A stretch of DNA of 64,000 nt from Trichobilharzia szidati. Its lineage: Eukaryota > Platyhelminthes > Trematoda > Strigeidida > Schistosomatidae. The notes under the pieces are model-generated. The model saw only the letters and a list, made by a program, of their open reading frames with translations. It made no database searches and was not told where the DNA came from. The stretch spans positions 84,934,793 to 84,998,792 of the forward strand of contig OX235273.1 of the NCBI GenBank assembly GCA_944472155.2. Direction: 5' to 3'. Positions 1 to 12,253 of the stretch are shown here, piece by piece (within the stretch, counting starts at the first letter, position 1; the number at the start of each line of letters is the position of its first letter). The translations under genes and the position numbers were made by a program.

Positions 1-1500
1 ACTATTAGTGCACTGCGAGTAACGCTGAATTACTTTGAGAGTTTTCTTGTTTGAAAATGGAAGATGTACATATATTTTGTGTCAATAACTGCAAATATAC
101 CATAAATTCTAAACTGTGTACGCCTTCTGTTTTACCGTTTCATGTGACAAAAGTTCAAGAGTCATTTGCGAATATAGTAGAAAGCATTTTATAGAGAGCA
201 AGTAGAAGTCATTACCAGGCGGAATCTTGAGTACTTAGTATGAGAAGTAAGGTAAACTTTTTTTCTTGTAAGTACGCAATAAAAAGACAATGACGAGTTT
301 TTGTAATTAGCATGGTATTTACTATGTAGGTAATGTTATTACAGGCATACGTTGCTATAACGTGTCTAGTCTTGTGTATCGCTGCATCAGTAACATAAAT
401 ACCAATTGTAGAGTTTTCCAGTCAGTAAAATTTCGACGTTTCGTACGACAAACTTCGCGGAAGGTAGATGAAATTAAAGGCTGCTTCCAGATGATGCGTA
501 CAACGGCATCTTAGGCAATGTCTACAAAGACAAAAATAAGATAATTAGAAGACACCTTAAAATGCATAGGTAAATAAGTGAAGTACTGTTTTGGAATAAA
601 GGAGATTACTAGTATTATTACAAAGTCTTCAACTCATTTCATTTCTTTCAACTGGTACCATTTCTTGCGTCAGCGTTACTTACTTATAGTTCACTGTTAC
701 TTCTTCGTTGCACCCTATTTACACAGTGCAAGGAAATGAGAAAATTAGTGCAATACTTAGCATACGGCAATAATAAGGGTATAAGCAGATTAACACTGCA
801 GCGAGGTGCGACAGTAACAATAATTTGCTTTGTCTGAAAACAGTATTAATGTTACAGTGTTGAATTTTTAGCATCTCGTACATTATTGTATCTAATTTTA
901 TGAAGTAATATTCGAAACAGTTGTAAAGATTACATTACAGAAATCGACAAGATATAGAGTTACCAAGAAACACCAGAGGATATAAGAACTCCAAGGTATT
1001 TCATGTTAGACTTAGTTTATGTTTCAGTGACCTCTTTGATACAACAATCTTGTGAACGATACAGCTTCATTCATATACATGAGTACTTCAGTTAAGCGTA
1101 CTACAGGTTTAAAAAAATCACCCATCTCATTCACTTCTATTTACACTAATTCTTATGTCCGTGTTACTGACTTTTGGTTAATGTTTTCTTCAGTGCACTT
1201 TATCTGGACAATTTAAGGAATTGGGAAATACATAGAGTACTTAAGAAACGGCATTCATAATTGTTTGAGCCAATTAACACTGCAGTGAGTTGTGACACTA
1301 CGCATCTGCAGTGACAAAGCTGACTGGCTGAGTTTTAACATGGAACTCAGTGAAGAAGTGTAGCAGTTCGATTTGCTACATTCCACACCTGAAAAATATT
1401 ACATTTAGTTGGTAAAAAGCAAAACATATTTCCTCAGATGTGTTTCCACTTCGCATACACTAAGTTGACAAGACTGTTCCCTGGTAAGTCCTTCAAGTGA
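1..1500. other. AT-rich intergenic DNA, no gene seen
   Basis: No reading frame longer than about 60 codons with protein-like character, no splice-bounded exon I can name and no clear repeat. It is probably intergenic or intronic sequence. Confidence 0.5.
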
Positions 1501-2180
1501 GTGAAAGACAATTCTGTTAATACATGTATGATGAAAGTGAACCAAAATAAGAACGACAGTTGTAGAAATGAGCCTTGTATTATATCCTACTTGGAAATAT
1601 CATTTCCCTCATAGTTTAGTTTCAGTATTAAGTGAATGGAATGCAATCTGCAGGTTCATGAAATTCACATACGGACGTACTACTTTTCTCGAATCATAGT
1701 TAATTTCTCCTCAGTAAAGTGATAAATGGGCATTGTACTTGTGTAAACTCAATAGGCTATGAACCGCTGCCAATGAAAACGACAGAAATTCTTGGAATTA
1801 TCAGTTATAATTTTAGCTGGATCACATGCAACACTCAGCAGTTGTTAAATGGTCACTTCATGAACATCGAATGCATACAGAAAGCGCAGAAGATTTAGTA
1901 CAACATGCACACTCCTGATTTCATTATGCAGCATGCACGGCAAATGCATTACTTTAGGGGCCTACACAGTTCACAAATTAACTCACAACACTGAAGTGGG
2001 GAAAATTATATTTGTCCTTACTGAAGTTAATATAGCTATTCTTGTGAAGTAACATTCTTATGCAGAAGAGAAGAGCAAGGTATTCGTAATCTTTTGCTGC
2101 ATGTGGAATCGCAGTGCAACTCGATGCGCAATAGTATATACACGAGTAAACTGAAAAATGAAGTCCTCCTGGTGACACAT
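1500..2180. repeat. Old dispersed repeat, copy 1 (partner near 4750-5370)
   Basis: Collinear blocks match 4750-5370 in the same orientation. One example is the stretch around 1570-1670 (TTGTATTATATCC, then CTTGGAAAT, then TTCATGAAATTCA), which parallels 4793-4890. Another is the block near 2105-2165 with CAACTCGATGCGCAATAGTA, which parallels 5298-5345. Many indels separate the copies, so this is an old duplicated or transposed sequence. Its family is unknown; it may be the non-coding end of the non-LTR element whose reverse transcriptase debris lies just beyond it. Confidence 0.45.
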
Positions 2181-2560
2181 TGTGACATGACAGGAAGTGA
2201 GACGGTCAGATCACCAGAGTATTTGACGAAGTTGCTCTCATTAGAAAGAGAAAAGTCATGTAAGACGAGAGAGAAAAAAGAAAAGGAGAGATAACAGTAC
2301 CCTGAGGAACACCACCTTCACGAAGCAAGGCGAAAGATTTACCCTAAGATACAGTATGCTGTATACCATTTGGGAAATGATAATGCAACCAATCACCTGC
2401 ACAGGACTCCTGTTTTCACGACCGATACCTTACTCAACTTATGTCATCTAGGTCCTTAGTCAATAGCGGCATATGCTGAATAACTTAAAGCTTAGCACAA
2501 AGGTGATTAAGCACAAAAAACACTTGCAAAGTAGGAGACGAGTCCCGGCTGGAAGAAGAG
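2060..2560 (-). pseudogene. Non-LTR reverse transcriptase fragment (degenerate)
   Basis: On the minus strand around 2320-2285 the reading is E-G-G-V-P-Q-G-T-V-I-S-P-F, the signature of reverse transcriptase block 4 (GVPQG..LSP). The frame is broken by stops and frameshifts on both sides. The DNA resembles the better preserved copy at 9674-9900, which has the same order of words (GGGAAAT, TTCA, AGGACTC). This is a dead fragment of a Jockey/CR1-like element. Confidence 0.5.
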
Positions 2561-2841
2561 ATTACTGAAAGATATCTATTTGTCATTTAGCAAAGAACAA
2601 GATTAAGAACTGCAATTATAATTTGTTTACATTCTGGAGATCATTATTCATTATTTCGCATTTAGTTATGCCTAGCCTGTGTCATTCTGCCTGGCTTTCA
2701 GTATGACTTCGCAAAGAAGTCCAACTGTTTAGTTTACCACATTCCATGCACCACACAAAGGTAGAGACATATAACTAAATGGAAGTTTAACGAGCGAAAA
2801 TTTGAGGGAGATAATAATAATATATATTTTCCTATCAATGT

Positions 2842-3010
2842 AGGACACACCAGTTGTACAGGCATGGATAAGTATTATTTAAATTACATGAATTTGATTT
2901 ATAGTGAAATTACGTGGTTGCTGTCCTCTTTGACATCAGTTAGTGAGCACATTCTGATAGTTAGTTGTTCAATGGAACACATAAAGAAATATAGAAATAT
3001 GAAATGCATG
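2842..3010. repeat. Dispersed repeat shared with 33346-33515
   Basis: The core ACCAGTTGTACAGGCATGGA at 2850-2869 is identical to the one at 33353-33372, and similarity continues for about 150 bp through ATAAGT, TAAAT.ACAT, GTGGTTGC and TTGACTTC-like words. The second copy lies at the upstream edge of a BEL/Pao gag remnant, so it may be LTR or leader sequence of that family. A 66-codon open frame starting at 2864 is read as chance. Confidence 0.5.
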
Positions 3011-3739
3011 CCATTTTTAAAGGCACGATCAATTATGTTACGAATTACAACTGTGAATTAGCATACATTTTCACTTTTTAAGAAGTTCAGATTGTTGGAT
3101 TATAGTACAAGCAATCGGAACATATTCTTATAATTGTTAATTTGTAAATCTTTCACGAAGGTCTCCATCGAAGTTGAGCGACAACACATACTTCGTTCCA
3201 TTTCCTGATGATAGTAATGGCCCATCGATAAACAACATATATATGTGAGTGAGTACTGTGACCCCACGTGCTTAAACGCTATTTCAGGAAGGGGAGAAAA
3301 TCCTGCACAGCTATAAAGTGGTATAAAATGCAGTCATGAATAATACATTATTGGAAGTATATTTACAAGAAAAATACAAGAATGAGCTATACAGTACTTA
3401 ATATGATAGTGCACATTTGAGATGTATGATGCTAACCGTATTGGTCTTACCATGGAAAACTATGACGTTTTCTATGAAAATAAAGTTATTCTCAAACATG
3501 AGTGTTGTTTTTTTATCATCAGAGCAACCGAACTTTATGCGAGAGAAGGGTGTAAATGAGAAAAAGGAAAAAATAGATACGTTGAATAGATATGTGAGAT
3601 TACACAGAGTGAATACATCTGTGCCATAAACAAAGACTTGCAGACATATATCTAGTAGTTCTTCTAGCTGACTGTCAACGATTTTATGAACCAATAGCAG
3701 TTTTTTATTCGACCGACCCAAACACATTTTGAACCTTAA

Positions 3740-3990
3740 CATGTGCTGGCTAACATTATCCGTCGAGGAAGGCGATGACTTGGTATGTAATCACGTGTTA
3801 TAGCCATCTCAACCTATTCAGCTTCCCTACTTTGAAGACTAACTTACCCTCCTCACCTAACACTTTATGCGTAACCTCAAGAGCAATCGCCATATTATAC
3901 TGCTTTAATCATGAGATAGAACACAGACACCTATAATCAAATACCGGTATTCTTTTCATATCTTCCAGTTTGGGGGTTTACTTCTCATAG
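3740..3990 (-). pseudogene. RTE-like element, 3' end of pol (remnant)
   Basis: The minus strand between about 3970 and 3750 reads LEDMKRIPVFDYRCLCSI, a gap, EVTHKVLGEEGK, then LNRLRWL. This order (VEDM.RL.VFDHRCLR, EVRHRVLG, L.RLRWLGH) is typical of the region after the reverse transcriptase in RTE-type elements of flatworms. Stops interrupt it. Related remnants are at 15240-15640 and 49560-51250. It lies just left of the Merlin insertion at 4020. Confidence 0.55.
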
Positions 3991-4019
3991 TCTAGGTGTA
4001 CAGTATCATCAGTAAACTG

Positions 4020-4681
4020 GGAGAAGTTCAACAATAGAGTCCCAGGGTTGTAAATGTTCCAATGACCCTGTGAATGTTCCAATGACCGTGAACGCATGCT
4101 AGTCATTGGTTGAGGAAGCTCACCATTATTCTAGCACGAATAATTGTGCGTACTGGTAAGTGACACTGAATTAATTGTCTTCTAGGAACTTTCTTTGAAA
4201 AGTTGAGACTATCTTTGACGATTGGTTGTTATTGGTGTCGAAAGTTTAACTTTTCCTGAATATCTTGTTACTGTCCAATTACTGGGTGCCAGAGCGAATA
4301 ACGTTTGGGTTTTAGGAATTTATGAACCATTCGAATGATTCCGTTGACCCTGTCACCGGTACTCATGATAATTCCACCGAAGCCTTCTGGGGAAGGCTGA
4401 AAAATAGAATCCGAGCTATCAACGGACCACAAAACGAAGTTATTTTCAGTCATTTGGATGAATATATGCATAGAAATTGGTTTAATTTAAAATCTGAAAC
4501 TCCTCTTAATAATTGGAACATTTTTTACCTCATATTACAGAAAAGTACCCTGTTTGATTTTTTTATGCTTATTTATGCGAAAATACGTAAAATTTTATGC
4601 AAAAATCATCCTTTTTTCTGACCGGTCGGTTCAAGGTCACTTGTGCGTTCCTTCCTTGGGACTCTATTGTAGAACTTTGCC
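4020..4681 (+). mobile_element. Merlin-like DNA transposon, internally deleted, with 8-bp target duplication
   Basis: The two ends are inverted repeats. The left end reads GGAGAAGTTCAACAATAGAG and the reverse complement of the right end reads GGCAAAGTTCTACAATAGAG; both continue TCCCA. The element is bracketed by direct repeats GTAAACTG at 4012-4019 and 4682-4689. An 8-9 bp duplication and ends starting with GG fit the Merlin superfamily, which is known from schistosomes. Inside is the C-terminal part of an IS1016/ISXO2-type transposase. At 662 bp it is shorter than autonomous Merlin elements (well over 1 kb), so it is a deletion derivative. Confidence 0.8.
4322..4621 (+). pseudogene. Merlin/ISXO2-like transposase, C-terminal remnant
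   Basis: The first 50 or so residues follow the end of the DDE domain of IS1595/ISXO2-type transposases: NHS....VDPVTGTHDNSTE, then FWGRLKNRIRAI, then LDEYMHRNWF. In this family the glutamate of THDNSTE.FW is the third catalytic acid. The earlier catalytic aspartates and the N-terminal zinc-binding part are missing, and an in-frame stop lies shortly upstream, so no active enzyme is made. After about residue 60 the frame runs into AT-rich sequence leading to the right terminal repeat. Confidence 0.75.
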
Positions 4682-4749
4682 GTAAACTGTAAGTTGATGA
4701 TGATAAGTCTCTAAAGTCATTTATAGACTATCCTACTGATATATGTGTG

Positions 4750-5370
4750 ATTGGATTGAAACCATATAAGGATGACAGTTTAAGAATTCAATCTTGTGTT
4801 ACATCCCAATTGGAAATGTGTTTTCTCGGATAATTCGCAAACAGTAATCACTGAATAGAAAACATTCCGTAGAATTTATGAAACTCATTAAGTGACGCAG
4901 TACTTTTGCAGGCATTATAGTGTTTCCTCAATAAAGCGAGATTTGTATATTTTGGGTGCATAAAACGAGTAAGTGGTATCCTGGCAATACCAATGACTAC
5001 AACAAGTCTTGGAATCATGCACCGCAACTTTTACTTTACTGAATACTCCAGCAGATTTGAAATATACACTTGACAAATATCAAATTTATACAGGAAGTCA
5101 GTAAGATTTACTAAACTAAAAGCACTTTCGGTTTACATAGGAGATCTCCATGCCGAATTTATTCCTCCGAGGGCCTACACAGATTACAACTTGAATTAAA
5201 TAACATTGACGTTGAAGAAATTCCATTCTTCATTACTAAACTTTATTCTAGAAACAGGAGCATTCCTAATGTTTCACTTTATGTAAATACAGAACTCAAT
5301 GCAACTCGGTGCACAAAAGTATATACACAAATAAACTGAAAAATAACGTCCTCCTTACCTTCTGAACAAC
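4750..5370. repeat. Old dispersed repeat, copy 2 (partner 1500-2180)
   Basis: Same order of short matching blocks as 1500-2180, including CTTGTGTTACATCCCAATTG, TTTATGAAACTCA, and the block around 5298-5345 with a run through TATATACACAAATAAACTG. The Merlin element lies just left of it (4020-4681). Confidence 0.45.
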
Positions 5371-5989
5371 CTTTCTTTATTACAGGATAATAAAATTCCT
5401 TCACGTATGAGCCTGAGATATGTCTATGAAATCACAACATTATATCAGTTAAATTTCGCCCCGAAACCAAGGCCACTTGAAACCAATAGCAACATTGAGA
5501 CAAACGTGATTGAGGGGATATGCAATAAAGTCGTTCGCGTTATTCTCAAAAAATGTGCCAATGAACAGTAATGCTGCTTTCTAGGTTTGTATTACTTGAG
5601 CGTTAATCAGAATATTGTTGGCACATACGATGAACAACGGAACAAATTCCATTCTGAATTGTTTATCATAGCAAAATTGGTCCCTTGTATCTGCTAATAC
5701 TAAAATAATGCTGTACTTACCCTCCACTGTGGAGTTCTTTAGATTTTTGAGACCTTGTTGATTGATAAAATGGTAATGATCACAAGGCCTGTATCCTGTA
5801 TGTCTTACTCTAGCACCTGTGTACCATCTCTCTTCTTACTTTCCATTAACGGAACATTTCGTAATTCCCGCATGAATTTGAATGACTATAAGTATATTAT
5901 AGATTATAATTTAGACCTGAACCAATATATTGTAATCTATTCTAATAAAGTTTCTAGAGGTCTTTCTTTCCATCTTTCCAATTTTTAAT

Positions 5990-7400
5990 GTCATAAAACA
6001 GTGTTCCATTTCAAATTGCACTTGTCAAATATGATCATTCCTGTACAAACTGTATGTCAATCATGTAAATGCTCAATTTATGTGAAATATATATTATTAT
6101 GTTATCCTCTCATTGACATTTGATGAATTTTTTTCCAGAAATGTCGTGCCAGCCGTTTGGAAGGACGTTGAAATTGTACCTATTCCTAAGTCATCTACTG
6201 GAACATGTATTATATTTAAACCCATTGCTGTTACCTCCCTTTTTCTAAAAAAAACCACGGAAAAGTTGCTCTTAATTAATCTCGAACCTTCACTTAAAGC
6301 CTTTAACGATCCCAAATAATTTGCCTTTAAACAAGGTAGAAGTACTTTAGATGCAGACACAGTCTTGCATCATTATATCGTCTCCAGTTTAGACGAAGGG
6401 GCTTAATTTGTTCTCTGCGCCCACACCTGCTTTCGACTCAGTACCTAGGAACATTTTGTCAAAGAAGCTTGCTGAAACTCAAACTGGTTACTGGGTTATC
6501 AAATGGTTGCATTCTCGTTTCTCGAGATGAAAGCAGTACACCGTATATCAGAGGAAGTTATCCACTTTATTGCCTACTGAAGCCGGCGTCCCTCAAGGCG
6601 ATGTTCTTTCTCCTTTTCTTTTTTTCTTCTTGCACGACTTGCCTCACTCTGATGAAATGAGCTTTGTTAAGTACGCAGACGATCTAACTATTTTTGAGTG
6701 TCTATCAACTCCCAGCTAGATTGTACTAAGATGAGAATCTTTCTATCAGGAGTCGGCAAATGGTCTTGGTCAAATGGTCTGAAACTAAATCCCTCCAACT
6801 GTTAGACTGTTAATTTTAGTTTCCGATGTGTAAGACAGTCAAACGAGGCTGTCAGTTCCTATGACCGTTGCAAAATTGATGATAATGGTATAGAAACCAT
6901 GTCTGGAGTTAAGTAACTTGGACTAATTCTTCCTTCCGGCCTATCCTTGTCCTCCCATATCTTAACGATTTCTAAAGGAATATTTTGTCTAACTTTTTAC
7001 ATTAAGAAGTTAAGGCACTCAGGCATAACTTACAGTTTGTCGACCCATGAATCTTACGCACTCTTCTTTATTGTTCACCCTTTTTCTTTCCACGACTGCT
7101 TAAAAAGACGTCATACTTAACTCTGAGGACTCCCAGTAGGGCGAATGCTTTCCCACTGGGCCATATGGTTGAAATCGTCATTGATATGCATGTGATTTCA
7201 TGCAGCAAATTTGCTAAAGGGATTTTGTCAAACTGTGAGCATCCACTTCATCTTGTGCCTCCTCAGATAAAACAAGAAGCCACTTCAAAAGACTTTATGG
7301 ACGTACGTCTAAGTATAAAAATTCCACTATGCCATATTTGGCACTTATTTTATGTGATGAAAATAGTGTCAGGCACGAACTAACTAACCTACTTTCCACC
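5990..7400 (+). pseudogene. Non-LTR retrotransposon pol fragment (Jockey/CR1-like)
   Basis: Fragments in several frames line up in reverse transcriptase order: VPAVWKDVEIVPIPKS and INLEPSLKAFNDPK (about 6140-6320), FKQGRSTLDA and VLHHYIVSSLDEGA (6325-6405), a broken F.SAFDS region (6430), EAGVPQG-like words near 6590, and VKYADDLTIF at 6665-6700, which holds the catalytic ADD. Weak similarity continues past 7160 (CSKFAKGILSNCEHPLH). Numerous stops and frameshifts show an old dead copy. The same family is present inverted at 9430-10110. Confidence 0.7.
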
Positions 7401-8440
7401 AGTAAATAAACATTTTTCCATCCTTATTCCACCAGGCTTTATTGTTATTGTTCTTCTTGTATTTGTAATCATCTCAATTTTCTGTTAATTTTTGCATAAG
7501 TATAAACATCCTTTAGGCTGCACAATAACTGTTATTTTTTGTCTCTCCCCTCACCATGCTATGTCAAGAGAACATTAGATTCAGCAATCTGTAGTATTCT
7601 AAAATTTTCAAACTGAATCCACTGTTATTATTATACTCATTATTCTTATCTTGTACTTCGAATATTTTTGACTTTATACAGTAAGTGTGGACAAATTCCT
7701 GTAGTTAATTTTATTCGTATTTTGATCAAATCAGATGCAATATTGTGACAAATTATGAGAATTCCATTCCGTATTATAAGTACTGTTTTTGAAATAAAGT
7801 AGATCGTTCTTATCAGCTAATGCGGATCGTCTAAACTTGCGCCTCATCACTGCTCACCCTTTCTTGTCTTACTGTTCAGTTTGCTCTGACCATTTGTTCT
7901 CTCGCTTTATTACCATCAAATTTCATTGCCTATCTCTTTATTTGTTCGTTCTGCTTTTCTAGGTCTATGTAATCTCCACCACTTATACCACTACTTTCTT
8001 TTTCTACCACGACAGAAAACCAATGAGAAGAAGAGGAATTAAGTATTCACATCAGTGGCAGCACAGTCACTAAACACCTCGTGCTGCAAATCAGTTTAAC
8101 TCACCACACCTTTCAGAGTCAACTAAGGTTATGGCAGCTAGTTACCGTAGGAGCAAAGCAGAAGTCTACTGGACAAACTCAAACTCTACAACTGAAGAGG
8201 CGCGAACACCGATGACCTTGGAAAAATGATAAGAATGATTCGCCTTGTTCCAAAAACTGTGCTTACGACAAAGTGTGGAATTTTCAGCATTTTATATAAT
8301 ACCACATACAACCCACCGAACAACAACAGAAGAAATACACTACAGGTTACGCTTAACCAAAACTGAAAATAGTTACTTTTGGCATTACCAGAAACAGCAG
8401 GGGTAAAATGTGCAAATCTAAATTGATGAGAATAATAAGT
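7400..8440. other. AT-rich DNA, no gene seen
   Basis: Non-coding on both strands as far as I can read. No inverted repeat or splice-bounded exon was recognised. Confidence 0.5.
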
Positions 8441-8441
8441 T

Positions 8442-8800
8442 TATTACTGATGAAAACAGAAAGATTGAGCGAAGAAATATTTACTTTTCAATTAGATCCT
8501 CATCTCTGGCTCTACTCTAATATACATAGCATTTTTATTACAATACACAACAGTTTACCAAACAAGTGGTGATAGGTTTCTTAACAATAATTAAACAGTG
8601 TCAAAATGTCAATGGGTTGATAATTAACGAAGAAAATCAATACCACTTGTTTGATAAACTGTTGTGTATTGTAATAAAAATGCTATGTATATTAGAGTAG
8701 AGCCAGAGATGAGGATCTAATTGAAAAGTAAGTATTTCTTCGCTCAGTCTTTCTGTTTTCCAAATGTCTAAATGGGGATTTTTTTATATTACTGATGAAA
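8442..8800. mobile_element. Penelope-type terminus in inverted arrangement, flanked by 14-bp duplication
   Basis: Arms of about 120 bp at 8452-8571 and 8641-8760 are reverse complements with only a few mismatches, around a 69-nt loop. The left arm plus loop also matches the end of the Penelope-like fragment at 26684-26880 (AAAACAGAAAGATTGAGCGA and onward). Direct copies of TATTACTGATGAAA flank the structure at 8442-8455 and 8787-8800, a plausible target-site duplication. Inverted terminal repeats are a known habit of Penelope-like elements. No coding sequence remains. Confidence 0.7.
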
Positions 8801-9429
8801 CAAAGTTACAAGATGATAACCATACCGCCACCATAAAACCACAAATATGAGACAATAAATGAGCTACTTTTCTGCTGATCATACGGTAAGTTGTAAATTT
8901 GATGATTAACACCATCTTCACCACATACAGTGTGGGCTGCATTGGGAATTCTTAAGTTTTTATGCTTGGTTGTGCGAGTATTTGATATTTTGTAATTACC
9001 TCTTGTCCTACCTGATGAAATGCAAGCCGGAGGGAGTTGTGAATACAGAGGGTGTTGAGATTAAGAATGTGAATTTAGTCCGTTGCTCAAATAAGTTCAG
9101 ACGTCTATCGACTACAGTAGTAGTGAGCTGACTAAATGGCACGCTACTCGCCCTACTGGCAACCGTTAACACCCCGCACAATATGACATAGTCCTTTTTG
9201 AGTAGCCCACGAAAGACTAAGAGGGAGCAGTAAAGTACAATAGGTAAGATGCAAGAATTAACGAATTGTGAAAGTAAGGGTTGAGTAATTCCAGACTGCC
9301 TTTACTGCTTAATGTGGAAGGTTAGACAGAACACTTTCCCAGAAAAAGACAGAATATATGAGGACTAAGGAAGGTCAGAAGGTAGGACTATACTAAGGTA
9401 TTTTGTGTCTCACTAATTTTTTGTATGAG

Positions 9430-10110
9430 TTTTTTTAAACTACAAACATCGTGTGTCCTAATGAGTTCATTAATATCACATTTATTCCTGAAGGTGAAAT
9501 TAACTGTCTGACATTCGGACAGGTTTAACATGAGGCTATTAAGCTTAGACCATTGGCCAATGTCGGGCAGAAAGCAATTCAGTTTGGTACATTAGGCTAG
9601 GGAAGTAATTAGCGTCAAGATAGGAAGGTCGCCAGCATATTTAACGAAGTTGATTTCTTCCAGACAAGGCAATTCAAATAAAAAGAAAGGAAAAAGAGGA
9701 GAGATCAGCACCCTTAGTGACACCGGTTTCAATAAGTAAGGAAGAGAAAGATTTATCTTTATACAAAGCACACTGCTTTCTGTTTGGGAAATAAGAGTTC
9801 AGCAGTTCAGGACTCAATTGGTGTAATGGAAAGCTTAACATAAAAAGACATCTAGGGGCGGAGTCAAAAGCTGAAGAATGGTTGAGCGAAGAACCGAACA
9901 TATTTAGCTACCTTTGCTAAGCTGGAAATAATATTATGATGCAGGACAGCAGCAGCATTTAAAGCATATCTACTATATCTATATGCAGACTTTTTTGGGT
10001 CACTGCAACTTTTCAAGGAAGGTTCAAGGTTGAATAAAAGCAGTTTTTCTAATAATTTCAGAAGTGATAGCAGTAAGCCTGAATTTAAAATTTTTACCAG
10101 CACATGATTT
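9430..10110 (-). pseudogene. Non-LTR reverse transcriptase fragment (same family as 5990-7400)
   Basis: From about 10075 down to 9675 the minus strand encodes LLEKLLLFNLEPSLKSCSDP, then NAAAVLHHNIISSLA, then in another frame SAFDSAPR, LLNSYFPNRKQCALY and ETGVTKGA. These match the same motifs in the 5990-7400 copy (INLEPSLKAFNDPK, VLHHYIVSSL). G-V-T-K-G stands in place of the usual GVPQG. It is broken by a frameshift near 9900 and lacks the YADD motif. A degenerate copy in opposite orientation. Confidence 0.65.
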
Positions 10111-11453
10111 GGTCATTAGGATAATTTATATAGCCTTTCATGCGTCAGGTCTAACACTTCTGGTAAGATAAGCTTTCGAAATGTTAACAAGCGGTAGGAT
10201 TCGAAGGTAAATTTGGTCTCCTTACGTTCACCCTAATCTTGACCTGACCTAACCATAATAAATCTGTAACCCAAACTTAATTCTAATCTATCTACGACCT
10301 AAACCTAATCTTTCTCTATTTTTAGGAGACCTAGACTTCCAATTAAATATCATGGCATTTTATTAATGACTTTTTCCATGAATATGGTGTCGTCAACGTG
10401 GTTTCACTAATTTATTGACTAAGAGTTCCATTGTCCATTGATGTGTCCACTCCTTTTCAGTGCCTATAGTGCAACTTTCCGCTCTCCAAACGAATATTGG
10501 ATATTGGATAAGTTACCGGCATCTTCGAGATTCAAGGTTGAAAGAGTGAGTGGCTAAGTGATTGTATGTCATATCATATCATATCGGGAGCCATTTACTA
10601 TTTTATACTTTTTTACATGCAGCAAAAATCTTTCAGTAGAATTTGTGTGAGTTCATTTGTAGGATCTACTCATTCAGAAATAGTCTAATGATGATAGTTG
10701 CGAATACCCCTTCCACTCGTGTATGAAAGGTAGTGCCTAGGAGGACTGGTTGTTGTATTATTGGTATTAAAAACTCTGAATGAAACTTGCAACGAAGATA
10801 ATGAACACCATTCTTGTGTAATGCCTAGCCGTCATATTGGTTGATTCAAGGTCATTTGATTTTGGTGTCTTTTCTTTACTGTTGCCATGTTTATCCTGTT
10901 AGGAGAAGAGCAGCTCATAATTGCTTGTAAATGTTAAATTTTAGTTTCGCATACACTTACCAGTCATGACGTTAATCGATCTGTGTGACATTGTGAGTCA
11001 TTGGGGAGGCTTTTCCTATTACTTCTGTTACTCTACCTGGGATGCTCAACCGCCTTATAACATTTAATACCTTAAACACCTTACCGCAAGTTAGGCTAGT
11101 AGATTTTCATTATGTAGAATACGAGACCGTTCCCTTGCACAAAATCATGTGGCCAGTTAAGTTTCTTACCGTTTCAGAAAAAAATTCGTCAGCTATGTAC
11201 ATGCACATATAGTTTGCTCCATTGTCACATCGTCTCTTGTGGATTGTCTGTCTCAATAGGAGGCAAGAAGGTTGTGTGAGTACTTTGATGTGCTTATGAG
11301 CAATAAATTATGCTCTAAACGTTACCAATAAATATTATTATATAATACTGTGTGACTTTATCAAAATAAATTTTATCCATAATAGAGATATTTGACTATT
11401 TGAAAAACTCATTGGGTCACATAAAAGAAAAGGCGTTCAGCGAAGAGTTGCAC
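10110..11453. other. No gene seen
   Basis: Non-coding. Contains a short TCATA repeat near 10570 and a CTAACC/CTAATC-rich stretch near 10240-10330. No exon or element could be assigned. Confidence 0.45.
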
Positions 11454-12253
11454 TTTTGGCAATATCATTCCCAAGCTGTACAATCGCATACATATGGTAA
11501 ATTATCCTAGCATCAAAAGGAATATTTCCAAAGATGTATCATTAGAATTGTAGATTTTAGGTTAAAAAACGTAGTGTAGAAAGCGTTAATCGGGTAGAAA
11601 CTAAAATAAAATTAAATGTGTAAGTTGAACGACGTAAAACAATTAACAGGATTGAGTGGAATTTAACCAAAATTTGGACGAGATTCTAGTTAACAGTGGT
11701 AATAAAGGAATGGGATTTATTAGGGAGTGGGGGAGGAAATAATACAATTAAGGAACAGATAAACAGTGAGATTCTCATGTATTCTGTAGATAACTTTAAT
11801 ACATGAGAATCTCGCTAAAAAAGTAAGGATCAAACTGCAGAAGCAATGACATGTTAAATCCTGAACTCTTCCTACAAAAAAGTTTTGTTCAGTCATTAAA
11901 TCTACAATGAAACTGATCTATCTTAAGACCGAATACGCGATTTTTGTCTGTTCCTTAATTGCATTATCTCCTCCCCCACTCCCTAATAAATCCCATTCCT
12001 TTATTACCACTGTTAACTAGAATCTCGTCCAAATTTTGGTTAAATTCCACTCAATCCTGTTAATTATTTTACGTCGTTCAACTTACACATTTAATTTTAT
12101 TTTAGTTTCTACCCGATTAACGCTTTCTACACTACGTTTTTTAACCTAAAATCTACAATTCTAATGATACATCTTTGGAAATATTCCTTTTGATGCTAGG
12201 ATAATTTACCATATGTATGCGATTGTACAGCCTGGGAATGATACCGCCGAAAA
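11454..12253. repeat. 800-bp near-perfect inverted repeat with nested small hairpin
   Basis: The left arm 11454-11760 and right arm 11946-12253 are reverse complements with only a few per cent mismatch by eye. For example TAATAAAGGAATGGGATTTA on the left faces its complement near 11983-12005 on the right. The spacer contains a second hairpin: 11765-11783 pairs with 11798-11816 around a 14-nt loop. No protein frame is seen in the arms. The strong match implies recent origin or gene conversion. It may be a foldback element; I could not identify target duplications. Confidence 0.85.
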
